Assembly: GCA_900540385.1 (NCBI GenBank) | Contig: UQFY01000012.1 | Coordinates: 1-63,653 of the forward strand | From: an uncultured Mollicutes bacterium | Lineage (GTDB): Bacteria; Bacillota_I; Bacilli_A; RFN20; CAG-826 | DNA length: 63,653 nt | Direction of reading: 5' to 3' | The notes under the pieces: model-generated | What the model saw: only the letters and a program-made list of their open reading frames with translations | Databases searched by the model: none | Told to the model about the DNA's origin: nothing | Translations under genes and position numbers: made by a program | In this document: positions 24,504 to 32,633 of the stretch, one piece after another | How the letters are laid out: every line of letters begins with the position of its first letter | Numbering within the stretch: the first letter of the stretch is position 1

Positions 24504-24797
24504 ATGTCCCGTTCAGCTAAAAAAGGACCATTTGTTGACGAATACCTTCTTAAAAAGGTTGAAGCCATCAAGAAATCCGGCAAAAAAGAGGTCATCAAAA
24601 CTTGGTCTCGCCGTTCTACCATCTATCCAGCATTCGTTGAACAAACATTTGCTGTTTACAATGGTAAAGAACACATCACCGTTTATGTCACCGAAGATAT
24701 GGTTGGACACAAACTCGGTGAATTCGCCCCAACCCGTAATTTCAGCGGCCACCATGGTAATAACCTCGGCGATCAAGCCGCCGCAGCTAAGAAATAA
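24504..24797 (+). CDS. rpsS: 30S ribosomal protein S19
   Basis: This 97-residue protein has the standard motifs (RSAKKGPFVDEYLLKKV, TWSRRSTIYPAFV, VGHKLGEFAPTRNFSGH). It lies in the 30S head near the A-site finger. The length is normal. AAAGGAG precedes the ATG. Confidence 0.98.
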   Translation: MSRSAKKGPFVDEYLLKKVEAIKKSGKKEVIKTWSRRSTIYPAFVEQTFAVYNGKEHITVYVTEDMVGHKLGEFAPTRNFSGHHGNNLGDQAAAAKK

Positions 24798-24807
24798 GGA
24801 GTAGATT

Positions 24808-25359
24808 ATGGCAGAAGAAAAGAAAACCGTAAAGAAAGCTCCAGCGAAAAAAGCTGCAGCTCCAAAAGCCAAAAAGGAAACCAAAGCCAAAAAGGCTGAA
24901 GTTAAGGCTGAAGAAGTGAAAACTGAAGAAGTCAAAGTCGAAAAGACTGAGAAAAAGGCTAAAAAGGCCGTCAAAGCCGAGCCTGTGAAAGCCGAACCTG
25001 TGAAAGAAGAAAAACCTGCTGTCACAGAAGCTCTCGCAATTGCAAAAGACGTTCGCGTCACCCCACGTAAGGTCCGCTTAGTGCTCGATCTTGTCCGTGG
25101 AAAAGATGTCGAAGAAGCCTTAGCAATCCTCAAGAATGTCAACCGTTCTGCTAGCGCCCCTGTTGCCAAGATTGTCAAATCTGCTGCAGCAAACGCTACC
25201 AACAACTTCGGAATGGATAAAAACAAACTCTATGTTGCTGAAATCCAAGCTTCCGATGGCATCAAGATGAAGAGATTCATGCCACGTGGCAAAGGATCCT
25301 CTTCCGGATTGGTTAAGAGAGCTTCCAACATCCGTTGCATTGTGAAAGAAAGAATCTAA
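24808..25359 (+). CDS. rplV: 50S ribosomal protein L22 with long Lys/Ala/Glu-rich N-terminal extension
   Basis: The L22 fold begins at about residue 73 (TEALAIAKDVRVTPRKVRLVLDLVRGK) and includes the tunnel beta-hairpin with KRFMPRGKGSSSGLVKR. The protein has 183 residues, against about 110 in most bacteria. The extra ~72 residues are low-complexity (repeats of KAE, VKAEEVKTEEVK, PVKAEPVK). Its first 11 residues (MAEEKKTVKKA) are identical to those of L5 encoded 3 kb later. The tail should lie on the subunit surface near the tunnel exit. Its function is unknown. Confidence 0.97.
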   Translation: MAEEKKTVKKAPAKKAAAPKAKKETKAKKAEVKAEEVKTEEVKVEKTEKKAKKAVKAEPVKAEPVKEEKPAVTEALAIAKDVRVTPRKVRLVLDLVRGKDVEEALAILKNVNRSASAPVAKIVKSAAANATNNFGMDKNKLYVAEIQASDGIKMKRFMPRGKGSSSGLVKRASNIRCIVKERI

Positions 25360-25372
25360 GGAGAGTAAACTA

Positions 25373-26080
25373 ATGGGTCAAAAAGTTAACGCTAACGGTC
25401 TCCGTGTCGGAATTAACCGTGGCTGGGAAGCCAATTGGTTTGCTTCCAAAAAAGACTACGCGACATTCTTAGGCGAAGACATCGCCATTCGTAATTACTT
25501 AGAACCTCTTCTTAAAGAAGCGGTTGTGAGCCACATCGATATCGCTCGTAGCAAAAATGACCAAGGTGCCAAAGTTATCGTGAGCGCCTTCGTCGCTCGT
25601 CCAGGCGTTGTTCTTGGACAAGACAATACCAAAATCACTGCTATCCGCAATGGCTTAAAGAAAGTCGTCAAATCTGGAAACGCCACTCTCAACCTTGTTG
25701 AAGTGAAAAATCCTGATTTAGATGCCACCTTAATTGCTAAGTGGATTGCTTCTGAAATTGAGAATCGTCAATCCTTCCGTTCCACACAGAAGAAAGCGAT
25801 TCAAAGAATGAAGAAGGCTGGTGCAATCGGTTGCAGAACCCAATGCCAAGGCCGTCTTGCCGGTGCTGAAATCGCCCGTCGTGAAGGATATAAAGTTGGT
25901 GTCGTACCACTCGAAACCCTTCGTGCTGACATCGATTTCGCTTCCGTTACTGCTAATACCGCCTATGGCGATATCGGCGTCAAAGTTTGGATCTGCCGTT
26001 CCGCCAACAAGGCCGCAACCGTAGAAACCGAAGAAAAGAAAGAAGGAGGACATGACAATGCTGCAACCAAAGCGCGTTAA
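25373..26080 (+). CDS. rpsC: 30S ribosomal protein S3
   Basis: This 235-residue protein opens GQKVNANGLRVGINRGWEANWFASKKDY and contains the KH domain (ARPGVVLGQDNTKITAIRNGL) and the C-terminal domain (GAIGCRTQCQGRLAGAEIARREGYKVG). It forms part of the mRNA entry helicase. The KH GXXG loop is degenerate (GQDN in place of GxxG), a deviation from the typical GKGG. The last ~25 residues are charged and overlap the rplP start. Confidence 0.97.
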   Translation: MGQKVNANGLRVGINRGWEANWFASKKDYATFLGEDIAIRNYLEPLLKEAVVSHIDIARSKNDQGAKVIVSAFVARPGVVLGQDNTKITAIRNGLKKVVKSGNATLNLVEVKNPDLDATLIAKWIASEIENRQSFRSTQKKAIQRMKKAGAIGCRTQCQGRLAGAEIARREGYKVGVVPLETLRADIDFASVTANTAYGDIGVKVWICRSANKAATVETEEKKEGGHDNAATKAR

Positions 26081-26639
26081 ATATCGTCGTCCACATAGAC
26101 TCTCTTACGAAGGTAATGCTTCTAAAGGCAACGCCGTCGAATTCGGAGAATATGGACTTGTCGCTACCGAAGGTGGATACCTTGATAACCACCAAATCGA
26201 ATCTGCTCGTATCGTTCTCGCAAGATACACCGATAGAGCTGGTAAGGTTTGGATCCGTGTCTTCCCTCATTTAGCAAGAACTAAGAAACCAGCCGAAGTC
26301 CGTATGGGTTCCGGTAAAGGTTCCCCAGAAAGCTGGGCAGCCGTCGTTAAGAAAGGCAAAGTCATCTTCGAGATTGGTGGTATCAATCCTGAAATCATGA
26401 TCAACGCCCTTCACCAAGCCGGCTTCAAACTCCCTCTTAAGACCAAAATCGTGAAGAGAACCAAATCTCTCTCCGAAGCGGAACTCCTTAAGATGGAAGC
26501 TACACACGAATCTACTTTGGAAGAGATTGAAGCGGAAGATCAAATTCAAACCGAAACAGTCTCTGACACTGGTAATGAAACTGCTGCTGATGCAACAACA
26601 ACTGCCGCACCAGCCGCAACTGAAGGGGGAAATAAATAA
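26058..26639 (+). CDS. rplP: 50S ribosomal protein L16 with acidic C-terminal extension
   Basis: The start MLQPKRVKYRRPHR at 26058 is preferred because AAGGAGGA ends 7 nt upstream; ATG 26052 is too close. The L16 core, with the functional loop around HLARTKKPAEVRMGSGKGSPESWAAVVKKG, ends near residue 140. The protein has 193 residues, so about 50 extra acidic/Ala/Thr residues follow (ending in TTTAAPAATEGGNK). L16 organises the A-site tRNA region of the 50S. The gene overlaps rpsC by 23 nt. Confidence 0.96.
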   Translation: MLQPKRVKYRRPHRLSYEGNASKGNAVEFGEYGLVATEGGYLDNHQIESARIVLARYTDRAGKVWIRVFPHLARTKKPAEVRMGSGKGSPESWAAVVKKGKVIFEIGGINPEIMINALHQAGFKLPLKTKIVKRTKSLSEAELLKMEATHESTLEEIEAEDQIQTETVSDTGNETAADATTTAAPAATEGGNK

Positions 26640-26851
26640 TGACCATTAAAGAATTAAGGGCCTTGTCCCCAAAAGAGCTTGATGAAAAGATCGCTGAACT
26701 CAAACAACATCAATTTGAGCTCCGTCGTCAAGCGGCCGTCGGACAATTAGAACATCCAGGCGACTTACACTTCGTCCGTAAGGACATTGCTAAAGCCGAA
26801 ACCGTCAAACGTGAGCGTGAACTCCAAATTGCGGTTCCAGCAAGCAAATAA
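26639..26851 (+). CDS. rpmC: 50S ribosomal protein L29
   Basis: This 70-residue helical-hairpin protein contains IKELRALSPKELDEKIAELKQHQFELRRQAAVGQLEHP, then VRKDIAKAETVKRERE. It sits at the tunnel exit beside L23. Its start overlaps the rplP stop (TAATG), so the two are translationally coupled. Confidence 0.97.
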   Translation: MTIKELRALSPKELDEKIAELKQHQFELRRQAAVGQLEHPGDLHFVRKDIAKAETVKRERELQIAVPASK

Positions 26852-26869
26852 TGAAAGGAGACCGAGATT

Positions 26870-27220
26870 ATGGAAAGAAATATTAGAACCAAATTCCAAG
26901 GTGTTGTTACCTCGATCAAAATGGATAAAACCATCACTGTCACGGTTTCAACAAAACAAAACGATCCCCTTTATCAAAAGAGAGTCGGTTATTCGAAAAA
27001 ATACCACGCTCATGATGAAAAGAACGAAGCTAAAGTTGGCGACGTTGTAACCATCATGTCCTGCCGTCCTATCTCCAAGACCAAGAAATTCATCTTGGTT
27101 TCCATCGATAAGAAGGCTAGAGCTGGTGAAGACGCTAGCGCCGTTGAAGCAGATCTCGAAAAGAGCGAAGGCTCTGACGTCATCGTTAACGAAGGCGTGA
27201 AAGCAGAAGAGGAGAAGTAA
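26870..27220 (+). CDS. rpsQ: 30S ribosomal protein S17 with acidic C-terminal extension
   Basis: The S17 fold (RTKFQGVVTSIKMDKTITVTV, then SKKYHAHDEKNEAKVGDVVTIMSCRPISKTKKF) takes residues 1-80. The protein has 116 residues, compared with about 85 usually. The last ~33 are acidic (EDASAVEADLEKSEGSD and EGVKAEEEK). S17 binds 16S rRNA early in assembly. The acidic tail joins the pattern seen in L16. Confidence 0.97.
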   Translation: MERNIRTKFQGVVTSIKMDKTITVTVSTKQNDPLYQKRVGYSKKYHAHDEKNEAKVGDVVTIMSCRPISKTKKFILVSIDKKARAGEDASAVEADLEKSEGSDVIVNEGVKAEEEK

Positions 27221-27222
27221 GC

Positions 27223-27591
27223 ATGATCCACAATGAAACTAATCTTGTAGTCGCTGATAACTCCGGTGCTCGTGCTGTCCGTGTCTTCCGTCAATATGGC
27301 GGATCCCACCGCAAAATGAGCTCCCTTGGAGATATCGTCCTCTGCGCTGTCAAAGACGTTACTCCAAACGGCAAGATCAAAAAAGGTCAAGTCGTCAAAG
27401 GTGTCATCGTGAGAGTCAAACGCGCTGTCATCCGTAAAGATGGTTCTTCCATCTCCTTCGATGATAATGCTGTCGTTCTCATTGATAATGACGGAAACCC
27501 ACTTGGAACACGTGTCTTCGGACCTGTTGCTCGTGAGCTTCGTGATAAAGGCTATATGAAGATTATCTCTTTAGCCCCAGAAGTCTTATAA
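27223..27591 (+). CDS. rplN: 50S ribosomal protein L14
   Basis: This 122-residue protein shows the classic pattern (TNLVVADNSGARAVRVFRQYG, GDIVLCAVKDVTPNGKIKKGQVVKGVIVR, FGPVARELRDKGYMKIISLAPEVL). It contacts 16S rRNA in an intersubunit bridge. The length is normal. It starts 2 nt after the rpsQ stop. Confidence 0.98.
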   Translation: MIHNETNLVVADNSGARAVRVFRQYGGSHRKMSSLGDIVLCAVKDVTPNGKIKKGQVVKGVIVRVKRAVIRKDGSSISFDDNAVVLIDNDGNPLGTRVFGPVARELRDKGYMKIISLAPEVL

Positions 27592-27603
27592 GGAGAAAAC
27601 AAC

Positions 27604-27915
27604 ATGAACATCAAAACTGGTGATAAAGTTATCGTTCTCTCGGGCGATGATAAAGGCAAAGTCGGTGTTGTCCAAAAGGTTTATCCTAAGCTCAACAAAG
27701 TCGTTGTCGAAGGCGTCAACGTCCACAAGAAACACAAGAAACCAACTCAAGCAACTCCAGAAGGATCCATCCTTGACATCTATGTGCCATTTGATGCTTC
27801 CAAAGTTGCCTTGATTGATCCAAAAACCAAAAAGGCCACCCGTGTCCATCATAAAGTCGTGGATGGCAAAAAGATTCGCGTCAATGCGAAAGGCGAAAGC
27901 TTAGAGAAGAAATAA
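27604..27915 (+). CDS. rplX: 50S ribosomal protein L24
   Basis: This 103-residue KOW-domain protein (IKTGDKVIVLSGDDKGKVGVVQKVYPKLNKVVVEGVNVHKKHKKP) is one of the two 50S assembly initiators. The length is normal. Confidence 0.98.
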   Translation: MNIKTGDKVIVLSGDDKGKVGVVQKVYPKLNKVVVEGVNVHKKHKKPTQATPEGSILDIYVPFDASKVALIDPKTKKATRVHHKVVDGKKIRVNAKGESLEKK

Positions 27916-27929
27916 GGGAGGAATGAACA

Positions 27930-28532
27930 ATGGCTGAAGAAAAGAAAACTGTTAAGAAAGCTTCCCCTAAAAAAGCTTCCGAAGTGAAATACGTCAATCG
28001 TTTAGTCACGAAATACAATAACGAAGTGGTTCCAGCTCTCATCAAAGAGTTTGGTTATACCACCCCAATGCAAGCTCCTAAATTCGAGAAAATCGTCATC
28101 AACATCGGTGTTGGCGATGCTACCACAAATAGCAAAGCCCTCGATGATGCTGTCGCTGAACTTGCAACCATCACTGGACAACATCCAGTCGTCACGAAAG
28201 CCAAAAAGTCCATCGCAACCTTCAAAGTTCGTCAAGGACAGGCAATCGGCTGCAAAGTTACCCTCCGTGGAACCAGAATGTATGAATTCTATGATAAGTT
28301 AGTTTCCATCTCTCTCCCACGCGTCCGTGACTTCCGCGGCGTTTCCAAGAACGCTTTCGATGGCCATGGTAACTACACCCTCGGTGTCAAGGAACAATTA
28401 ATCTTCCCTGAAATCGATTACGATAAGGTGTCCAAGATTCGTGGTATGGACGTCGTTATCGTCACAACGGCAAATACCGACAAAGAAGCATTCGCGCTTC
28501 TTCGTGAAATGGGAATGCCATTTAAGAAATAA
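27930..28532 (+). CDS. rplE: 50S ribosomal protein L5 with Lys-rich N-terminal tag
   Basis: L5 proper begins at about residue 20 (VNRLVTKYNNEVVPALIKEFGYTTPMQAPKFEKIVINIGVG) and runs to the conserved GMDVVIVTTANTDKEAFALLREMGMPF end. The protein has 200 residues, against about 180. The first 11 residues MAEEKKTVKKA match those of L22 exactly, at different synonymous codons. L5 binds 5S rRNA and the P-site tRNA elbow. Confidence 0.98.
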   Translation: MAEEKKTVKKASPKKASEVKYVNRLVTKYNNEVVPALIKEFGYTTPMQAPKFEKIVINIGVGDATTNSKALDDAVAELATITGQHPVVTKAKKSIATFKVRQGQAIGCKVTLRGTRMYEFYDKLVSISLPRVRDFRGVSKNAFDGHGNYTLGVKEQLIFPEIDYDKVSKIRGMDVVIVTTANTDKEAFALLREMGMPFKK

Positions 28533-28544
28533 CGAGGTAAGCAC

Positions 28545-28730
28545 ATGGCAAAGAAAAGTTTAATCAATAAGTGCAACCGCCCACAAAAGTTCTCAACTCG
28601 TGAATACACCCGTTGCCAACGTTGTGGTCGTCCACACGGCGTCATCCGTAAATTCGGACTCTGCCGTATCTGCCTTAGAGAAATGGCCTACAAAGGCGAG
28701 ATCCCAGGCATGAAGAAAGCATCTTGGTAA
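28545..28730 (+). CDS. rpsN: 30S ribosomal protein S14, zinc-binding type
   Basis: This 61-residue short form has two CxxC knuckles (CQRCGRPHG and CRICLRE), so it binds zinc (the C+ type). The ending GEIPGMKKASW is typical. The presence of the Zn form is consistent with a Bacilli-like genome; no C- paralog is in this window. Confidence 0.98.
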   Translation: MAKKSLINKCNRPQKFSTREYTRCQRCGRPHGVIRKFGLCRICLREMAYKGEIPGMKKASW

Positions 28731-28748
28731 GGAAAGGAGAACACTAAC

Positions 28749-29144
28749 ATGAACGCAGACCCAATTGCAGACATGCTCACACGCATCAGAAACGCTAATG
28801 CTCTTCGCTACGAAAGTGTTTCCATGCCTTATAGCAAAATGAAAGGCGAAATCGCAAAGATCCTTCTTGACGAAGGCTTCATTGCTGGCTTCGTCGCTGA
28901 AGGTGAAAAAGCAAGCAAAACCCTTCACATCACTCTTAAATACGGTGCCAATGGCGAAAGAGTCATCACCGGATTAAAGAGAATCAGCAAACCTGGACTT
29001 CGTGTCACAGTCGAAGCTGATAAGATCCCAAGCGTCTTAAAAGGCCTTGGCATTGCCATCGTTTCTACTTCCAAAGGCGTTTTAACCGATAAGGAAGCAA
29101 GAAAGAATGGCGTTGGCGGAGAAGTCCTCTGCTACGTTTGGTAA
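28749..29144 (+). CDS. rpsH: 30S ribosomal protein S8
   Basis: This 131-residue protein begins NADPIADMLTRIRNANALRYESVSMPYSKMK and ends STSKGVLTDKEARKNGVGGEVLCYVW. Its length is normal. It binds the central domain of 16S rRNA and in enterobacteria represses the spc genes. The gap to rplF (32 nt) shows no special signal. Confidence 0.98.
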   Translation: MNADPIADMLTRIRNANALRYESVSMPYSKMKGEIAKILLDEGFIAGFVAEGEKASKTLHITLKYGANGERVITGLKRISKPGLRVTVEADKIPSVLKGLGIAIVSTSKGVLTDKEARKNGVGGEVLCYVW

Positions 29145-29176
29145 TTTAGAATTACAGAAAGAAGAGAAACACATTT

Positions 29177-29734
29177 ATGTCACGTATTGGATTTAAACCC
29201 ATCGCTCTTCCAGAAGGCGTTAGCTACGAAACCGTAGATAGCGTCATCACCGTTAAAGGTCCTAAAGGCGAAGTAAGCGTCAGAATTCCTTCTGACGTCA
29301 GCGTCGAGGAAAAAGACGGTCATCTTCACGTTGTACCTCTTGCTGCTCATACAAAGCAAGGTAGCGCGAATCACGGAACCACAGCAGCTTTATTACATGC
29401 TGCTGTCAAAGGTGTCCATGAAGGCTGGAAGAAAGAATTAGAAATCAACGGCACAGGTTATCGTGCCTCCATCAAAAATGGCGCCGTTACAATGTTCTTA
29501 GGCTACAGCCACACCGTCACTGTTGAACCTGTTGGCAAATACACCAAAATCACTTGTCCTGATGAAACACATGTTGTTGTCGAAGGATGCAATAAGCAAG
29601 AAGTTGGCCAAACTGCCGCTCTCATCTATGACAAACATAGACCAGACGTCTATGGACAAAAGGGTGTTCACTACAAAGGTCAACATCTTATTAAGAAAGT
29701 TGGTAAGCGTGCTGCTGCCGGCGCTAAGAAATAA
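29177..29734 (+). CDS. rplF: 50S ribosomal protein L6
   Basis: This 185-residue protein has two related domains; the second contains the conserved SHTVTVEPVG, then DKHRPDVYGQKGVHYKGQHLIKKVGKR. It lies near the sarcin-ricin loop and the factor-binding site. The length is normal. Confidence 0.98.
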   Translation: MSRIGFKPIALPEGVSYETVDSVITVKGPKGEVSVRIPSDVSVEEKDGHLHVVPLAAHTKQGSANHGTTAALLHAAVKGVHEGWKKELEINGTGYRASIKNGAVTMFLGYSHTVTVEPVGKYTKITCPDETHVVVEGCNKQEVGQTAALIYDKHRPDVYGQKGVHYKGQHLIKKVGKRAAAGAKK

Positions 29735-29749
29735 GGAGGTTATTAGAAT

Positions 29750-30106
29750 ATGATCAAAAAAGAATCTAGATCAGTTGTTCGCGAACGTCGTCATCTTCGT
29801 GTTCGTGAAAAGATCTCCGGTACCGCCGAGTGCCCACGTTTAGTCGTTTTCCGTTCCAATAAACACATCGAAGCTCAAATCATCGATGACGTGAAGGGAA
29901 CAACGCTTGTTAGCGCTGGCTCCGTCCAATTAAAGCTTGCTCATGGTTCTAACTGTGAAGCTGCTGCTCAAGTTGGCGCTGAAATTGCTAAAAAAGCTCT
30001 TGCCGCTGGTATCACCAAAGTCGTTTTCGACCGTGGTGGTTACCAATATCATGGCCGCGTCCAAGCTCTTGCGGAGGCCGCTAGAGAAGGAGGCTTAGTC
30101 TTCTAA
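29750..30106 (+). CDS. rplR: 50S ribosomal protein L18
   Basis: This 118-residue protein (RRHLRVREKISGTAECPRLVVFRSNKHIEAQIIDD, then FDRGGYQYHGRVQALAEAAREGGLVF) binds 5S rRNA together with L5. The length is normal. AAGGAGG precedes it. Confidence 0.98.
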   Translation: MIKKESRSVVRERRHLRVREKISGTAECPRLVVFRSNKHIEAQIIDDVKGTTLVSAGSVQLKLAHGSNCEAAAQVGAEIAKKALAAGITKVVFDRGGYQYHGRVQALAEAAREGGLVF

Positions 30107-30116
30107 GGAGTTTCAT

Positions 30117-30827
30117 ATGGAAGAAAATAAAACTACTGTTAATGCTGCTACTGAAGAAAAGCCAGCGACCCAAAAGAACCCAACCGGCAATCCACAATAT
30201 GAACCTCGTGGATCCCGTGGTTCTGAACGCCCAGGAAGCCGTAAATTCGGCAACCATCGTGGCAAACCAGGTGAAAGACGTGGTGGACGTGGCGGATTCC
30301 GTCGTGTGGAAGATGACTTCCAAGACAGAGTCGTCACCATCAACCGTGTTACCCGTGTTGAACAAGGTGGCAAAACCATGCGTTTCGATGCTCTCGTCGT
30401 TGTCGGCGATAACAAAGGACATTATGGCTATGCTATGCGTAAATCCGGTGAAGTACCGGATGCCATGAAAAAGGCTCTTACTGCCGCTAAGAAAGATCTT
30501 CATTTCGTGAAGATCCAAAAAGGAACCATTGCTCACGAAGTTTCTGGTTCCCACACGGCTACCAAAGTTGTCTTAAAACCAGCTCCAGCTGGCACTGGTA
30601 TCGTTGCTGGTGGCGCAGTTCGTGCAATCCTCGAACTCGCAGGTATTAAGAACATTGTCTCCAAAGTCTATGGTTCCCGTACCTCCATCAACGTCATCCG
30701 TGCTACCGATGCTGCTTTGCAACAACTCAAAGAATATGACAAAGTTATGGTTCTCCGTGGTTTAAAGACCCCAGAAGAAATCAAAGCTTCCCATGCTGCT
30801 CCAAAAGGAGCGAAAGGAGATAAGTAA
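30117..30827 (+). CDS. rpsE: 30S ribosomal protein S5 with Arg/Gly-rich N-terminal extension
   Basis: S5 proper begins at about residue 69 (DFQDRVVTINRVTRVEQGGKTMRFDALVVVGD) and ends KTPEEIKASH. The protein has 236 residues; the usual length is about 166. The added ~65 residues are low-complexity, with RGSRGSERPGSRKF and RGGRGGFRR, an RGG-like RNA-binding composition. S5 sits at the mRNA entry site, so an RNA-binding tail there could touch incoming mRNA; that is inference. Confidence 0.97.
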   Translation: MEENKTTVNAATEEKPATQKNPTGNPQYEPRGSRGSERPGSRKFGNHRGKPGERRGGRGGFRRVEDDFQDRVVTINRVTRVEQGGKTMRFDALVVVGDNKGHYGYAMRKSGEVPDAMKKALTAAKKDLHFVKIQKGTIAHEVSGSHTATKVVLKPAPAGTGIVAGGAVRAILELAGIKNIVSKVYGSRTSINVIRATDAALQQLKEYDKVMVLRGLKTPEEIKASHAAPKGAKGDK

Positions 30828-30829
30828 TT

Positions 30830-31276
30830 ATGGCAGAGAATTTACATACTCTCGTAGTTACCGAAGGTTCTAAAAAGAAACACTTCCGTAAGGGCCAAGG
30901 CCTTGGATCTGGAAACGGCAAAACTGCTGGTAAGGGTCAAAAAGGTCAAGGTGCTCACGCTCATACCAAGAAACGTGGATTCGAAGGTGGACAGATGCCT
31001 CTTGCAAGACGTCTTCCAAAATACGGATTCAAGAATCTTGCCAGAGTCGAAAAAGCCATTGTGAACGTCGGTCTTCTCGAATCTTTTGAAGAAAATAGCG
31101 TCATCGATGCAAAGGTCTTATTAGAAAAAGGCCTCATTAAAGACGATATCAATGGAATTAAAATCCTTGGTAGTGGTAAACTATCAAAGAAGCTTATCGT
31201 GAAAGCCAACGCTTTCTCTTCGAGTGCTAAAAAAGCAATCGAAGCTGCAGGCGGCGTAGCTGAGGAAATTAAGTAA
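30830..31276 (+). CDS. rplO: 50S ribosomal protein L15
   Basis: This 148-residue protein has the Gly-rich N-terminal arm (RKGQGLGSGNGKTAGKGQKGQ, approximate) and GFEGGQMPLARRLPKYGFKN. It begins 2 nt after rpsE, so the rpmD (L30) gene that usually lies between them is absent. Its stop overlaps the secY start. Confidence 0.97.
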   Translation: MAENLHTLVVTEGSKKKHFRKGQGLGSGNGKTAGKGQKGQGAHAHTKKRGFEGGQMPLARRLPKYGFKNLARVEKAIVNVGLLESFEENSVIDAKVLLEKGLIKDDINGIKILGSGKLSKKLIVKANAFSSSAKKAIEAAGGVAEEIK

Positions 31277-32631
31277 TGAAAAAATTCGTCTCAATCTTTA
31301 AAAACAAAGATATAGTGAATCGTATTTTCTTTACGATTATGATTCTCTTTGTCCTCCGGATTGGGGCGGTTATTACTGTTCCGGGGGTTAAGGTCTCGGA
31401 CGAACTTAGCAACATCATGAATAGCGGAAACAGTTTCGCTCTCATGGATTTGTTAGGCGGTGGAGCTCTTGCGAACTTCTCCGTCTTCGCCCTTGGCGTT
31501 TCACCTTATATTACAGCTCAGATTATTATCCAACTTCTGTCGAAAGACGTTCTTCCTGCACTCACCGAACTTTCTAAACAAGGCGAGTACGGAAGAAAGA
31601 AGATGGAAATGGCGACCCGTTATTTGACGCTTCTTCTTGGGGCTGTCCAAGGTTATGGTATGATTCGTACCATGATTAACCAAGGATATATCTCCTTGAC
31701 GCTTGCTGACAATTTCTGGACATACGCCTATATCGTTACCATTCTCTTAGCGGGCGCAATGCTTACTATGTGGCTTGGTGACCAAATCACGGAGAAAGGC
31801 CTCGGAAACGGTATTTCCGTCATCATCTTTGCTGGATGTGTTAGAAGCCTTCCAACTCAAATATCTACAGCGTGGAGCAAATGGATTACTGGCAACGTTG
31901 ACTATGGCTCAACCCAAATGATCAAAGGTGCCTTCCAATTTGCGCTCTATATCTTGGCAATGTTAGCAATTTGTGCCTTCGTTGTCTTCACAGAGCTCTC
32001 CCAAAGACGTATTCCAGTTCAACATGCTGGAAAAGGTGGTTCCTCGCCTTCTATGGCCCGCGCTTCCTTCTTGCCGATTAAAATTAATTCGGCTGGCGTC
32101 ATCCCGGTTATCTTCGCTTCCTCTATCCTTACGGCTCCAAGTATCATCGCTTCCTTCATTTCAAGCGATGCTTCTAATGCCCAATGGCTAAAGATCTTCA
32201 ATTACAACTCCACCATGACCATGACAAATTTCGATGGTACGACGTGGAATATGAACTGGGGATTGTTCATCTATCTCGCTTTGATTATTGCCTTCACATT
32301 CTTCTATGCGGAGATGCAAATCGATCCTGAGAAACTTGCGGATAACTTCCAAAAATCAGGTTCTTATATCCCAGGCATTCGTCCTGGTAAAGAAACGGAA
32401 AGATATGTTGGCAAAGTGCTTAACCGTGTCACCTTCATCGGTGCTATGTCACTTGCCATCATCGCTGCTCTCCCTGTCGTCCTTGTTTGGGCGAATGCCT
32501 TCGGAAATGATTCTTCCTTGGCAATCGGAGGCACCGGACTCATCATCATCGTTGGTGTTGCTATCGAATTGAATAGCCAGATCGAGGGCTTAATTGCAGG
32601 AAAATCGTACGACCAAGTTAAGGAGGCATAA
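31276..32631 (+). CDS. secY: Protein translocase subunit SecY
   Basis: This 451-residue protein has ten predicted membrane helices and forms the pore of the Sec translocon with SecE (42094) and SecG. Conserved parts include GVSPYITAQIIIQLL in TM2, the C4/C5 loop RRIPVQHAGKG and the C-terminal SGSYIPGIRPGKET loop. The start codon overlaps the rplO stop (TAATG). Confidence 0.97.
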   Translation: MKKFVSIFKNKDIVNRIFFTIMILFVLRIGAVITVPGVKVSDELSNIMNSGNSFALMDLLGGGALANFSVFALGVSPYITAQIIIQLLSKDVLPALTELSKQGEYGRKKMEMATRYLTLLLGAVQGYGMIRTMINQGYISLTLADNFWTYAYIVTILLAGAMLTMWLGDQITEKGLGNGISVIIFAGCVRSLPTQISTAWSKWITGNVDYGSTQMIKGAFQFALYILAMLAICAFVVFTELSQRRIPVQHAGKGGSSPSMARASFLPIKINSAGVIPVIFASSILTAPSIIASFISSDASNAQWLKIFNYNSTMTMTNFDGTTWNMNWGLFIYLALIIAFTFFYAEMQIDPEKLADNFQKSGSYIPGIRPGKETERYVGKVLNRVTFIGAMSLAIIAALPVVLVWANAFGNDSSLAIGGTGLIIIVGVAIELNSQIEGLIAGKSYDQVKEA

Positions 32632-32633
32632 TT

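Noticed and set aside
24513..25226. A 237-codon open frame on the - strand
   Set aside because: It is antisense to rpsS and the Lys/Ala-rich part of rplV; the skewed codons of the + strand genes create it. No ribosome site or motif.
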